Origin: an uncultured Acetatifactor sp.
GTDB taxonomy: Bacteria; Bacillota; Clostridia; Lachnospirales; Lachnospiraceae
DNA: 64,000 nucleotides
Assembly (NCBI GenBank): GCA_934394515.1
Contig: CAKRRU010000001.1
Span: 3,800 to 67,799, forward strand
Reading direction: 5' to 3'
Part shown: in pieces, positions 53,421 through 62,690 of the stretch
How the letters are laid out: each line of letters begins with the position of its first letter
Position numbering within the stretch: position 1 is the stretch's first letter
The notes under the pieces: generated by a model
Seen by the model: the letters and a program-made list of their open reading frames with translations, nothing else
The model's database searches: none
Told to the model about the DNA's origin: nothing
Position numbers and translations under genes: made by a program

Positions 53421-54032
53421 TCAATCTGTATTGTTCCGGTACTGCTCTACCAGTTCCATGATCCGGTGCATCTTCTCCGGATCTTTTTTCCGGTCGCTCT
53501 CAATGCCGGAGCTAATATCTACCGCGTAAGGTCTTACCGCTTCCATGGCCTCTGTCAGATTCTCCGCCTGCAATCCTCCTGCCAGGAAAAAATCTCTGTC
53601 GATCCCGTCAAGAACACTCCAGTCAAAAGTCTGTCCCGTTCCCATTCCGTTATCGAATAACAGATAGTCTGCACTGCTGTCAAGCCAGGCTTCCACATCA
53701 TACCGGTCTCTTACTTTGACTGCTTTGATCACAGGTTTGTGGCAGACCGCCTGCAGATACTGGATATCCTCCTCCGTCTCATCCCCATGGAGCTGTGCCA
53801 CATCCAGAATACCTTCCTCCAGCAGTTCTATAATGTTCTTCGGATCCTCATTTACAAACACCCCCACCGTTCGGATCCCCGGCAGGAGCTTTTTGCGATA
53901 TCCGGCTGCCTGTTCCTTCGTGACCGCCCGGTGACTCTTTTCGTAAAATACAAATCCCACATAGTCCGGCTGCACCTCATTGGCATAGGTAATATCCTCC
54001 GGACGGTAGAGACCACACATTTTTACTTTCAT
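53421..54032 (-). CDS. trpF: Phosphoribosylanthranilate isomerase, 203 aa
   Basis: Small TIM barrel for the Amadori rearrangement of phosphoribosyl-anthranilate. The start KVKMCGLYRPEDI carries the catalytic Cys, and the general acid Asp lies in LLFDNGMGTGQTFDW; the end has DISSGIESD. The start overlaps the trpC stop by 4 bp (ATGA). Confidence 0.95.
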   Translation of the reverse strand: MKVKMCGLYRPEDITYANEVQPDYVGFVFYEKSHRAVTKEQAAGYRKKLLPGIRTVGVFVNEDPKNIIELLEEGILDVAQLHGDETEEDIQYLQAVCHKPVIKAVKVRDRYDVEAWLDSSADYLLFDNGMGTGQTFDWSVLDGIDRDFFLAGGLQAENLTEAMEAVRPYAVDISSGIESDRKKDPEKMHRIMELVEQYRNNTD

Positions 54033-54817
54033 ACCATAATTCCTCCGCGAAGCTCCTGCAATACCGCTTTCTTATCCGTGCTTCGCATCAGCGTCTCTCC
54101 AATGAGAACGGCATTGGTACCGTTCTGCTCCAGTCTCGCGATATCCTGTCTCGTCTTCATACCACTTTCGGATACGAAGAGGATGTCCTCCGGCACCAGT
54201 TCCCGTAAGCGTACAGAATTATGAATATCCACTGTAAAGTCCTTAAGGTTCCGGTTATTCACGCCGATGATCTTAGCTCCTGCGCCCAGTGCCATCTCCA
54301 CTTCCCGCTCATCATGTGCTTCCACCAGAGCCGACAGTCCCAGTTCCCCGGCAATCCCGGCATATTCGGATAACTGCATGGGGGATAAAATGGCACAGAT
54401 CAAAAGCACTGCATCCGCTCCGATATTTTTGGCTTCATAAATCATGTATTCATCCACTGTAAAATCTTTTCGCAGTAAAGGGATCTTCACAGTCTTGCGG
54501 ATCTCTGTCAGGTATTCGTTCTTCCCCTGAAAATAAGCCGGTTCTGTGAGCACTGAGATGGCATCTGCTCCGGCAGCTTCATATTCTTTTGCAATCTGTA
54601 CATAGGGAAACTCTTTTGCAATCAGCCCTTTGGATGGAGATGCTTTTTTCACCTCACAGATAAAACGCATCCCCTGTTTTGCCAGTGCCTGTTCGAAAGG
54701 AAATCCGGTATTACTGTCCAGATCTCCTGCTCTTGCAATCTGTTCTGCAAGAGGTATCTTCTCTTTTTCTGCTGCTACACGTTCTAATGTAGATGCCGCT
54801 ATGGTTTCCAGTATCAT
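54029..54817 (-). CDS. trpC: Indole-3-glycerol phosphate synthase, 262 aa
   Basis: Closes the indole ring. Motifs FICEVKKASPSKGLI (catalytic Glu, Lys), LLRKDFTVDEYMIYEA and IGVNNRNLKDFTVD, ending in SESGMKT and IGETLMRS, are all present. A stand-alone enzyme, not fused to trpF. ATG at 54817, 99 bp after trpGD. Confidence 0.96.
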   Translation of the reverse strand: MILETIAASTLERVAAEKEKIPLAEQIARAGDLDSNTGFPFEQALAKQGMRFICEVKKASPSKGLIAKEFPYVQIAKEYEAAGADAISVLTEPAYFQGKNEYLTEIRKTVKIPLLRKDFTVDEYMIYEAKNIGADAVLLICAILSPMQLSEYAGIAGELGLSALVEAHDEREVEMALGAGAKIIGVNNRNLKDFTVDIHNSVRLRELVPEDILFVSESGMKTRQDIARLEQNGTNAVLIGETLMRSTDKKAVLQELRGGIMV

Positions 54818-54916
54818 CCTATTGTCCTCATTTCTATCACTTCTTATGTCTCATCCATTTTGCTTTCGAGGAAGTCTGCCTGTTCGAAATCTAAATATCA
54901 ACTTCAAATCACATCT

Positions 54917-56512
54917 CTATATCTCGTTACTCATTTTAATAAATCTCTCCAGCTGCGCCCTGGCAAGTCCGCTGTCAATAACTTTTTCTGCCAGCTTCAC
55001 GCCGTCAGCCATGCTGTCTGCCTTTCCTGCCACATAGAGCGCTGCTCCTGCATTCATCAGTACCGCATTACGCTTTGGTCCCTTTTCACCGTTTAAAATA
55101 GCTCTTGTGATCTCCGCATTCTCCTGCGGTGTTCCGCCTACGAGATCCTCCTTGTTGCCTCTCTCCAGTCCGAAGTCTTCCGGTGCAATCACATAATTTT
55201 TAAAGGTACCGTTGTTGATCTCACAGACAGAGGTCGGCGCACTGGCTGAGATTTCATCCAGTCTGTCCTGTCCGTAGACTACCATGCCGCGTTTTACGCC
55301 CAGATTGGATAATACCTTTGCCATAGGCGTAAGCAGGCTTTCGTCATAGACACCCATGATCTGATATACCGGTCCCGCAGGGTTCGCCAGAGGTCCCAGG
55401 ATATTAAAAATGGTACGAATGCCCAGTTCTTTCCTAATCGGTCCCACATACTTCATGGCGGTGTGATATTTCTGTGCAAAGAGGAAACAGATACCGATTT
55501 CTTCTAATAATTTCTTGCTCTGCTCAGGTTCGATCGTAATATTCACGCCCAGAGCTTCCAGGCAGTCCGCAGCACCGGATTTGGAGCTGGCAGCGCGGTT
55601 ACCGTGCTTGGCTACCGGTACGCCTGCTGCAGAGATGACCAAAGATGCCGTGGTAGAGATGTTGAAGGAATTGGAGCCGTCACCACCGGTTCCCACGATC
55701 TCCAGTGCTTCCACCTCCGCACCCAGCTTTCTGCCGAATTTACGCATCTCCTCTGCGGAGCCGGTGATCTCTTCGATGGTTTCACCCTTCTGGCTCAATG
55801 CTGTCAGATAAGCACTCTTCAGGATATCGCTGGCTTCACCGCTCATGATCTCATCCATAACCGTTTTTGCCATATCGTATCCGACGTCCTCATTTTTTAC
55901 CAATTTTGCCACTGCCTCTTTAATCATGTTTCTGCCCGCTCCTTTCTGTGTCTGCAAAAAGTTAACGATAATCTGACGTCCGTCCGGTGTCAATACGGAT
56001 TCCGGATGGAATTGTACCCCGTAGATCTGTTTTTCTGTCTGTTCCACCGCCATGACTTCTCCGTCCTCGGTCACTGCCGTGACTTTCAGTTCCTGCGGTA
56101 TGGTATCCGGATCCGCCACCAGTGAATGATATCTTGCCACCGTGATTACTTTCTTCATTCCATGAAATAATACGCTGTCCGTATCCAGCGTTGCCAGAGA
56201 CTGTTTCCCATGCATCAGGTGGGATGCATAGGTCACCGTGGCTCCCGCCACTTCACAGATAGCCTGATGTCCCAGGCAGATACCAAGGATAGGGATTTTC
56301 CCTCCCAAAGTCCGGATCACTTCTTCGCAGACACCGGCTTTGTCCGGTCTGCCCGGCCCCGGTGATAAAACAATATGGGTGGGGTTCATGGTGCGGATCT
56401 CATCCACGCTGCATTCATCATTGCGGATCACCCGGATATCCGGGTTCACGCTTCCCACCAGCTGATATACGTTATAGGAAAAGCTGTCATAATTGTCGAT
56501 CAGTAATATCAT
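54917..56512 (-). CDS. trpGD: TrpG-TrpD fusion: anthranilate synthase glutaminase and phosphoribosyltransferase, 531 aa
   Basis: Residues 1-190 are a class I glutaminase (Cys79 in ILGICLGHQ; His/Glu in VQFHPESV) that feeds ammonia to TrpE. Residues from about 195 form anthranilate phosphoribosyltransferase ([18 protein letters not shown] loop; [12 protein letters not shown]). The ATG at 56512 overlaps the trpE stop as ATGA. An in-frame ATG at 55,927 at the domain junction has AAAGGAG upstream at 11 bp, so a separate TrpD might also be made by internal initiation. Confidence 0.95.
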   Translation of the reverse strand: MILLIDNYDSFSYNVYQLVGSVNPDIRVIRNDECSVDEIRTMNPTHIVLSPGPGRPDKAGVCEEVIRTLGGKIPILGICLGHQAICEVAGATVTYASHLMHGKQSLATLDTDSVLFHGMKKVITVARYHSLVADPDTIPQELKVTAVTEDGEVMAVEQTEKQIYGVQFHPESVLTPDGRQIIVNFLQTQKGAGRNMIKEAVAKLVKNEDVGYDMAKTVMDEIMSGEASDILKSAYLTALSQKGETIEEITGSAEEMRKFGRKLGAEVEALEIVGTGGDGSNSFNISTTASLVISAAGVPVAKHGNRAASSKSGAADCLEALGVNITIEPEQSKKLLEEIGICFLFAQKYHTAMKYVGPIRKELGIRTIFNILGPLANPAGPVYQIMGVYDESLLTPMAKVLSNLGVKRGMVVYGQDRLDEISASAPTSVCEINNGTFKNYVIAPEDFGLERGNKEDLVGGTPQENAEITRAILNGEKGPKRNAVLMNAGAALYVAGKADSMADGVKLAEKVIDSGLARAQLERFIKMSNEI

Positions 56513-57987
56513 GCTTCCATTCCCTCCTGTGCTTTCTGAAACGCCTGTCGTACTGCTGCTGCTTTTTGGATGCATTCCCTATATTCCTTCTCCGGTACAC
56601 TGTCAGCCACGATGCCGGCTCCGGATCTGACAAATACTTTGCCGTTCTTGGAAAAAGCAAGTCTTATGGCAATACAGGTATCCAGATTCCCGGTAAAGGA
56701 AATATAGCCTATCGCTCCGCCGTAGATGCCACGTTTATTGTCTTCCAGTTCATTAATGATCTCACAGGCCCGTAGTTTTGGCGCTCCCGACAGCGTTCCC
56801 GCCGGCAGAATGGCATCCACCGCATCCAGCGCATCGGCATCTTCCCTGATCACGCCCCGTACCGTGGATCCGATGTGCATGACATGGGAATAACGTTCAA
56901 CGGACATATATTTTTCCACTTCCACCGTGCCGATCCGGCTGATCTTGCCGATATCGTTTCTTCCCAAATCTACCAGCATATTGTGCTCCGCACGTTCTTT
57001 TTCATCTGCCAGCAGTTCTGCTTCCAACGCTTTATCCGCTTCCTCTGTGGCTCCTCTGGGCCTCGTACCGGCTAACGGGAAGGTATGCAGCACGCCATCT
57101 TCCAGCTTGACCAAAGTCTCAGGACTTGCTCCCACGATCTCGCCGTCGCTGCCGGAAAAGTAAAACATATATGGAGAGGGATTCGTTGTCCGAAGCACCC
57201 GGTAAGCATCTAAGAGGCTTCCTTCCATCTCCGCTTCCAGACGGTTGGATAATACCACCTGGAAGATGTCTCCCTCACGGATGTAATGTTTGGCTTTCTC
57301 CACCATTTCACAGTATGCTTTTTCATCAAACAAAGTCTGAAACTCTGTTTTTAATTTACATGGCGTGTGTTGTACTTTTTCACCGTTTTGCAACAGCTCC
57401 TTCATGTTATTCAGTTCCCGCTCCGCCCTGTGGTAATTTGTCTCCGGATCGTCTGTCTTGATGTTCAGGATCAGGATCAGCTTCTGCCTGTAATTATCAA
57501 AGGCGATAACCTTGTGGAACAGCATCAGATTCACATCCTGGAATCCGTCCTCATCCACGGCATCCAGCCGCAGGGTAGGCTCGCTGTATTTGATGTAATC
57601 ATAGGAAAAATATCCTACCAGACCGCCGGTAAAAGAAGGCAGTCCCGAAAGCTTGGGACTTTTGTTCTCTTCCATAACGGTCCGGATGATCTGTCTGACA
57701 TCCCCGGAATCCGTTCGGCTGGTCAGCTCTGATTTCACTGTAGTCACGCCATTGTAACATGTGATTTCCAGCAGTGGATCATACCCTAAGAAAGAATACC
57801 TGCCCCATCGTTTGTCCGTCTCCGCACTTTCCAGCAGATAGACATGTCCGCTGACCTTTTTTAAGATGCGCAGTACTTCGATAGGTGTGGTCATATCCGC
57901 ATAAAGCTCTGTACTTATGGGAATCACTCCATAACTTCCCTCTGCCGCTATGTTTTTGCATTCTTCCAATGTGGGTGTGATCTTCAT
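56509..57987 (-). CDS. trpE: Anthranilate synthase component I, 492 aa
   Basis: Makes anthranilate from chorismate with TrpG. The N-terminal tryptophan feedback site LLES-x10-S is present ([15 protein letters not shown]), so the enzyme should be feedback-inhibited. Chorismate-binding motifs follow: [23 protein letters not shown], and [13 protein letters not shown] with the closing [14 protein letters not shown]. First structural gene after the T-box leader. Confidence 0.97.
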   Translation of the reverse strand: MKITPTLEECKNIAAEGSYGVIPISTELYADMTTPIEVLRILKKVSGHVYLLESAETDKRWGRYSFLGYDPLLEITCYNGVTTVKSELTSRTDSGDVRQIIRTVMEENKSPKLSGLPSFTGGLVGYFSYDYIKYSEPTLRLDAVDEDGFQDVNLMLFHKVIAFDNYRQKLILILNIKTDDPETNYHRAERELNNMKELLQNGEKVQHTPCKLKTEFQTLFDEKAYCEMVEKAKHYIREGDIFQVVLSNRLEAEMEGSLLDAYRVLRTTNPSPYMFYFSGSDGEIVGASPETLVKLEDGVLHTFPLAGTRPRGATEEADKALEAELLADEKERAEHNMLVDLGRNDIGKISRIGTVEVEKYMSVERYSHVMHIGSTVRGVIREDADALDAVDAILPAGTLSGAPKLRACEIINELEDNKRGIYGGAIGYISFTGNLDTCIAIRLAFSKNGKVFVRSGAGIVADSVPEKEYRECIQKAAAVRQAFQKAQEGMEA

Positions 57988-58078
57988 TTTGGTACTCCTC
58001 CTTCATCAAACTGTTGTAATCTTTCAGCGTTCCCATTTGAAAAACTGTTCCTTCGGAACTTACTCTTTGCCTGACACT

Positions 58079-58125
58079 GTGACTTTTCAGCGCCTCCATT
58101 CGAAAAATCGCCTCTGAAAAGTCAC
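58079..58125 (-). promoter_or_regulatory. Second hairpin just after the trp T-box terminator
   Basis: GTGACTTTTCAG and its exact complement (58,114-58,125) form a 12-bp stem around 23 nt. On the transcript it begins as the terminator T-run ends and sits about 100 nt before trpE. It may protect the 5' end of the read-through message. No Trp-rich leader peptide is seen here. Confidence 0.65.
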
Positions 58126-58167
58126 AAAAAACCGCCCTCGACAGAATCTTACTTCTGTCAAGGACGG
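58125..58167 (-). terminator. T-box regulated intrinsic terminator
   Basis: On the minus strand, a 15-bp stem (58,153-58,167 with 58,132-58,146; a few mismatches) is followed by TTTTTT. The 5' arm overlaps the sequence that pairs in the T-box antiterminator, giving the usual either/or switch. Confidence 0.93.
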
Positions 58168-58440
58168 GTCATATACGCTTCCCGCGGTGCCACCTTGCTT
58201 CGCATAGACTTTTCGTACTATGCGCTCTTACAGGATACCAACATATCCCCGGCAACTGACGTATGCCCTCACGTCGCAGAATACTTAAGGAATCATAACT
58301 TTCCATATCCTCTTTGACTGCGCCCTCCGTGGTCCATTTAACAACCTGCGTTCCAACCTTTCTCAGCCTCCGGTCTCTCTGTAAGTGCACGAACTGTTTT
58401 TATCTCCACATCAATGGTTTTCTTACCGCTGTATTTAATT
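58125..58440 (-). ncRNA. Tryptophan T-box leader riboswitch of the trp operon
   Basis: The conserved T-box AAGGTGGCACCGCGG lies at 58,182-58,196. Its UGGC pairs with a GCCA tRNA end, which fits tRNA-Trp (G discriminator). A candidate specifier TGG followed by ACC is at 58,334-58,336 within stem I, and an AGAGAGACCGG element lies 5' to it. Uncharged tRNA-Trp would favour the antiterminator and let transcription enter trpE; charged tRNA would favour the terminator at 58,125-58,167. The leader starts about 8 bp after the -10 box. Confidence 0.93.
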
Positions 58441-58447
58441 TTTATTT

Positions 58448-58476
58448 ATATTACCGCTTTAGTGTGGTAACGTCAA
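58448..58476 (-). promoter_or_regulatory. trp operon promoter
   Basis: Minus strand TTGACG (58,471-58,476), 17-bp spacer, TAATAT (58,448-58,453). It sits between the pfp stop and the T-box leader at the expected distance. Confidence 0.82.
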
Positions 58477-58545
58477 GTAGTGATTTTAATCTTTTTTTCA
58501 AAAATCCTTTGCGTATTTTATTTTTCATGCCCTTTATTTTTATAT

Positions 58546-59775
58546 TTACAGATCGTCAATGATTATGTGTCTGGGCTGTCCCGTGATCATAATAGGGGTC
58601 AGTTCCGCCTGGATCAGAGGTTCAATGTAATTTCTCATATCTTCAGTCACATAATCGCCCGATTCCGCGATCCAGGAACGGGGCACCTTTTTCTCCAGAT
58701 TGGCTACTTTATGTACATCATAGAGATCCGTAGTGCAGATATACGGATCCTGGGACACTCTCTTTAAGATCACCATCTGACCGGTTTTGCCTTCGAATGC
58801 AGCTTTTACCGCGGTACCACCCACCTGATATGCCTCAGTGATATCCACGCGGGAAGTCAGATGTCCGGCGCAGCGCTGTAAGGTAGACAATTCAATGGCT
58901 CTGGACTTGCAGCCCAGTTTCCCGATGATCAGATCGGATAAGTATTTACCGGTACCGGATAACTGTACATGACCGAAAGAGTCTGTCTTGTCGGAAGGTG
59001 CTGACAATTCACAGACGTATCTGCCGTCTGCAGTCTTGATTCCCTCGGATACCGCGATAACGATAGACTGCTTCTCACTGACCAGTTTCTTTACCTTTTC
59101 CAGGAAATTGTCCACATCAAAAGGCACTTCCGGCAGATAGATCAGATCCGGTCCTTCGCAGTCTTCACTCTTGGCAAGTACCGCTGCTCCGGTGAGCCAT
59201 CCGGCATTTCTTCCCATGATCTCAATGACAGTCACACTCTGCATCTCATAGATCAATCCGTCACGTACCAATTCCTTGGTAACGGTAGCGATATATTTAG
59301 CTGCACTGCCGTAGCCGGGGGTATGATCCGTGCCTTCCAGATCGTTATCAATCGTCTTCGGAACGCCGATGAAACGGATCGGGCTCTGAATCGTCTCCGC
59401 ATAATCGGACAGCTTCTTTATCGTATCCATGGAATCATTGCCGCCGATATAGAAAAATGCCATGATCTCCAGTTCTTCCAGAATTGTAAAAATCTTTTCA
59501 TAAACAGCTTTATCTTCTGTCATTTCCGGCAGCTTATAACGGCAGGAACCCAGGAAAGATGCCGGAGTTCTCTTTAGCAGCTCCACATCCATATCATTGC
59601 GGATCTTTTCCCCTAAGTCCACAATCTTTTTCTCCAACAGACCCTGAATGCCGTAACGCATACCGTAGATGGTATCCGCTCCCATATCCTTTGCTGTCTT
59701 ATAGACACCCGCAAGGCTGGCATTGATTACCGCCGTAGGGCCTCCGGACTGTCCAACGATCACATTTTTTTTCAT
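58546..59775 (-). CDS. pfp: Pyrophosphate-type 6-phosphofructokinase, 409 aa
   Basis: ATG at 59775 behind GAGGAG; a longer frame upstream is noncoding. Family motifs: VGQSGGPTAVINASLAG, FYIGGNDSMDTIKKL and PKTIDNDLEGTDHTPGYGSAAK. The Asp in GGND and the Lys in PKTIDND are the residues that mark PPi-dependent enzymes instead of ATP-PFK (GGDGS). It phosphorylates fructose 6-phosphate reversibly using PPi. No clear intrinsic terminator follows in the 100 bp before the trp promoter. Confidence 0.92.
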   Translation of the reverse strand: MKKNVIVGQSGGPTAVINASLAGVYKTAKDMGADTIYGMRYGIQGLLEKKIVDLGEKIRNDMDVELLKRTPASFLGSCRYKLPEMTEDKAVYEKIFTILEELEIMAFFYIGGNDSMDTIKKLSDYAETIQSPIRFIGVPKTIDNDLEGTDHTPGYGSAAKYIATVTKELVRDGLIYEMQSVTVIEIMGRNAGWLTGAAVLAKSEDCEGPDLIYLPEVPFDVDNFLEKVKKLVSEKQSIVIAVSEGIKTADGRYVCELSAPSDKTDSFGHVQLSGTGKYLSDLIIGKLGCKSRAIELSTLQRCAGHLTSRVDITEAYQVGGTAVKAAFEGKTGQMVILKRVSQDPYICTTDLYDVHKVANLEKKVPRSWIAESGDYVTEDMRNYIEPLIQAELTPIMITGQPRHIIIDDL

Positions 59776-59820
59776 AATACTCCTCATTTCTGCGCACGCT
59801 TTTTGTACACTATTCTCCAT

Positions 59821-59900
59821 GTCGCAGGCATTTGGTAAAGAATCGCGAACCGGGGTATTCCCATACCTCTTAGTTCATGGCAATTTAGGACGCCTGCGAC
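59821..59900 (-). promoter_or_regulatory. Structured stretch in the pfp upstream region
   Basis: GTCGCAGGC (59,821-59,829) pairs with GCCTGCGAC (59,892-59,900), enclosing a smaller perfect hairpin, GGTAT-TCCC-ATACC (59,854-59,867). It lies between the ackA terminator and pfp and would be the pfp leader if transcription starts upstream of it. No known riboswitch class was recognised. Confidence 0.45.
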
Positions 59901-59904
59901 GCAA

Positions 59905-59943
59905 CAAAACACCCACCAACAGAAACCTCTGTCGATGGGTGTT
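59905..59943 (-). terminator. ackA intrinsic terminator
   Basis: Minus strand AACACCCA and TGGGTGTT arms enclose an inner ACAGA-AACC-TCTGT stem, followed by TTTTGTTG. It lies 25 bp after the ackA stop, in the right position to end the pta-ackA messages. Confidence 0.85.
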
Positions 59944-59967
59944 CTCATTCTTAAGGTTCCGCCGAAC

Positions 59968-61164
59968 CTATTTTACCAAACTTACTGTCTCTCTTGCAAT
60001 AGCAAGTTCCTCATTCGTAGGAATTACCATAACAGTAGTCTTGCTGTCGGGAGTGGAAATAGCGATTTCCTCGCCACGCTTGTGGTTAGCATCCTCATCG
60101 ATGGATACGCCCAAGAAGCCAAGATGCTCGCATACCAGGGAACGAACCAGAGGTGCGTTCTCACCGATACCTGCGGTAAAGCAGATTACATCTACACCGT
60201 TCATGGCTGCCACATAGGAACCAATGTATTTTGCGACACGATAGCAATAAGTCTTCATAGTGCGGATGCAGTGCTCGTCGCCCTTATGATAACCATCTTC
60301 CAGATCGCGGAAATCAGAAGACAGATTGTTGGACAGACCGTATACACCGGACTTCTTGTTCAGTACAGTCATGATTTCATCGATATTCTTGCCCTCTTTA
60401 TGAGCGATGAACTCCATGATCGCGGGATCGATATCCCCGGAACGGGTTCCCATGATCAGACCTTCCAACGGAGTCAGACCCATGGAAGTATCTACACATT
60501 TGCCATTCTTTACTGCGGATACGCTCGCACCGTTGCCTAAGTGGCATACGATAATCTTCAGATCTTCGTACTTTTTACCCAGAACTTCCGCAGCCTTCTT
60601 GGATACGTAAGAATGGCTGGTTCCGTGGAAACCGTAACGTCTGATCTTGTATTTCTCATAATACTCATAAGGCAGGCCGTACATATAAGCTTCCTCAGGC
60701 ATGGTCTGATGGAAAGCGGTATCGAATACAGCTACCATAGGGGTAGTGGGCATCAGCTTTTTGCAGGCATTGATACCAATCAGGTTGGCAGGGTTATGTA
60801 AAGGTGCCAGGTCATTGCACTCTTCGATGGCTTTCATAACTTCATCGGTAATAATAGTAGAAGCTGCGAACTTCTCACCGCCGTGTACGATACGATGTCC
60901 TACAGCACCGATCTCATCCAGGCTCTTCACCACACCGGTCTTCTCATTGGTCAGTGCTTCCAGTACCAGACGGATTGCTTCGGTATGATCCGGCATGGGA
61001 GTAACAGTCTGCTCTTTCTCTCCACCGGCCGGGGTATAGGTGATCTGGCTTCCTTCAATACCGATTCTCTCACAGAGGCCCTTAGCGATACATTTCTCGG
61101 TCTCGGAATCGATCAGCTGGAACTTCAGGGACGAACTTCCGCAGTTGATGACTAAAATATTCAT
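59968..61164 (-). CDS. ackA: Acetate kinase, 398 aa
   Basis: Converts acetyl phosphate plus ADP to acetate plus ATP. Start MNILVINCGSSSLKFQLID, catalytic Arg in GHRIVHGG, and GFHGTSHSYV, CHLGNGASVSAV and GIGENAPLVR are all present. Follows pta with a 227-bp gap holding its own candidate promoter, so it may be expressed alone as well as with pta. Confidence 0.98.
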   Translation of the reverse strand: MNILVINCGSSSLKFQLIDSETEKCIAKGLCERIGIEGSQITYTPAGGEKEQTVTPMPDHTEAIRLVLEALTNEKTGVVKSLDEIGAVGHRIVHGGEKFAASTIITDEVMKAIEECNDLAPLHNPANLIGINACKKLMPTTPMVAVFDTAFHQTMPEEAYMYGLPYEYYEKYKIRRYGFHGTSHSYVSKKAAEVLGKKYEDLKIIVCHLGNGASVSAVKNGKCVDTSMGLTPLEGLIMGTRSGDIDPAIMEFIAHKEGKNIDEIMTVLNKKSGVYGLSNNLSSDFRDLEDGYHKGDEHCIRTMKTYCYRVAKYIGSYVAAMNGVDVICFTAGIGENAPLVRSLVCEHLGFLGVSIDEDANHKRGEEIAISTPDSKTTVMVIPTNEELAIARETVSLVK

Positions 61165-61251
61165 GATATTATTCCTTTCTGACTTTTATATCCTTTTTGT
61201 ATAGATAATCCTATTTGTGACATTTCATACACTCTGTAATATTTTCCTATT

Positions 61252-61280
61252 ACAATATGGAATTTTAAGATACATTTCAA
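61252..61280 (-). promoter_or_regulatory. Candidate ackA promoter
   Basis: Minus strand TTGAAA (61,275-61,280), 17-bp spacer, TATTGT (61,252-61,257). The -10 matches only four of six consensus positions, and the leader would be about 80 nt. Confidence 0.5.
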
Positions 61281-61391
61281 ATCCGGGATATCCGTCTTAC
61301 GAAACTGATCTCTTTCCATATTCTTTTATAGTATTACATGAATACGGTGCGGGACAGTCGCCCCACACGCGTATGTATTCCGATCTATGAA

Positions 61392-62393
61392 CTATACCAG
61401 CTGTGCCTGTACAGCGGTCAGTGCTACGACACCGACGATATCCTGCCATGAACATCCTCTGGACAGATCGTTAACAGGTTTTGCAATACCCTGCAGCATA
61501 GGACCGTAAGCTTCTGCTCCACCCAGTCTCTGTACCAGTTTGTAACCGATATTACCTGCATCCAGGTTCGGGAAGATCAGGACATTGGCATGTCCGTTTA
61601 CAGGGCTTCCGGGCGCCTTGGACTTAGCAACGCCGGGAACCAGAGCTGCATCCAGCTGCAATTCGCCGTCCAGTGTCAGATGAGGATACTCCTCATGTGC
61701 GATACGGGTGGCTTCTACTACTTTATCAACCAGTGCATGCTTTGCACTTCCTTTGGTGGAATGGCTCAGCATAGCGATTACAGGCTTAGGTCCGATCAGG
61801 GACTTGAAGCTTCTGGAAGAAGTGTCTGCGATTGCAGCCAGCTCTTCGGGAGTAGGATCCTGGTTCAAACCGCAGTCAGCGAACAGGAAAGTACCGTTCT
61901 CGCCCAGATCCTTGAATACGGTATCCATAACGAAGAATGCGGATACCAGCTTGACACCGGGAGCAGTTTTTAAGATCTGCAGTGCGGGTCTCAAGGTATC
62001 TGCGGTAGAGTGACATGCACCGGCTACCATTCCGTCTGCATCATTTGCCTTAACCATTACGATACCGAAGGTCAGGTAATCGTTCAACAGGATCTCTCTT
62101 GCCTTCTCAGGAGTCATTCCCTTTGCTTTTCTGGTTTCATATAATAAATTCACATAGTCATCCAACTTGGGAGTTGTTTTAGGGTTAACTACCTTAACTT
62201 TGGACAGGTCAACTTCCAGCCATCCTGCACCATCCATGATCTTCTCTTCATCACCAATCATAATGATGTCCGCAATGCCCTCTTCCACGATACGGGCAGC
62301 AGCCAGTAATGTTCTCTTATCATTAGATTCCGGTAATACAATAGTTTTTTTGTCGAGTCTTGCTCTCTCTTTAATCATGTCAATGTATGACAT
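61392..62393 (-). CDS. pta: Phosphate acetyltransferase, 333 aa
   Basis: Short (class I) Pta lacking the DRTGG regulatory domain of enterobacterial enzymes. Motifs KTIVLPESNDKRTLLAA, GMVAGACHSTADTLRPALQI, IAMLSHSTKGSA and the C-terminal DLSRGCSWQDIVGV are intact. ATG at 62393 (MSYIDM) is 7 bp after AAGGAG; the ATG two codons upstream is too close. Works with ackA in acetate overflow and ATP yield. Confidence 0.97.
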   Translation of the reverse strand: MSYIDMIKERARLDKKTIVLPESNDKRTLLAAARIVEEGIADIIMIGDEEKIMDGAGWLEVDLSKVKVVNPKTTPKLDDYVNLLYETRKAKGMTPEKAREILLNDYLTFGIVMVKANDADGMVAGACHSTADTLRPALQILKTAPGVKLVSAFFVMDTVFKDLGENGTFLFADCGLNQDPTPEELAAIADTSSRSFKSLIGPKPVIAMLSHSTKGSAKHALVDKVVEATRIAHEEYPHLTLDGELQLDAALVPGVAKSKAPGSPVNGHANVLIFPNLDAGNIGYKLVQRLGGAEAYGPMLQGIAKPVNDLSRGCSWQDIVGVVALTAVQAQLV

Positions 62394-62484
62394 ATCCATT
62401 CTCCTTTCCGGCGGGGGATACCCGCTTCCTCCCAAATAACTTCTGTAAAGTTTTGGTTTTATCTTAACAAACCGATTTATTTAT

Positions 62485-62513
62485 ATTATACTAAATACAT
62501 CTGGAGTACACAA
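62485..62513 (-). promoter_or_regulatory. pta promoter
   Basis: Minus strand TTGTGT (62,508-62,513), 17-bp spacer, TATAAT (62,485-62,490), about 85 bp ahead of the pta start. No clear promoter could be chosen for the divergent tmcAL gene in the rest of this 297-bp gap. Confidence 0.8.
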
Positions 62514-62690
62514 GGGCATAATGTTCGCAAAATTGTATATTTTCAGATACAACCCTTATTTTTGCAGTGCAAAATATGCTGATAACCATGCACATGTAAA
62601 CGCTTTCAGTGTATGTTATTTTTTTCACATTCCCAGGTTGTTTTTGTATTCGTTTTATCGTATATTTCTTTTCACGAAAGGAGCCATATT

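Noticed and set aside
57779-58099. 106-codon frame between the T-box and trpE as a leader peptide
   Set aside because: It has no Trp codon cluster, overlaps the trpE start in another frame, and T-box control does not need a leader peptide.
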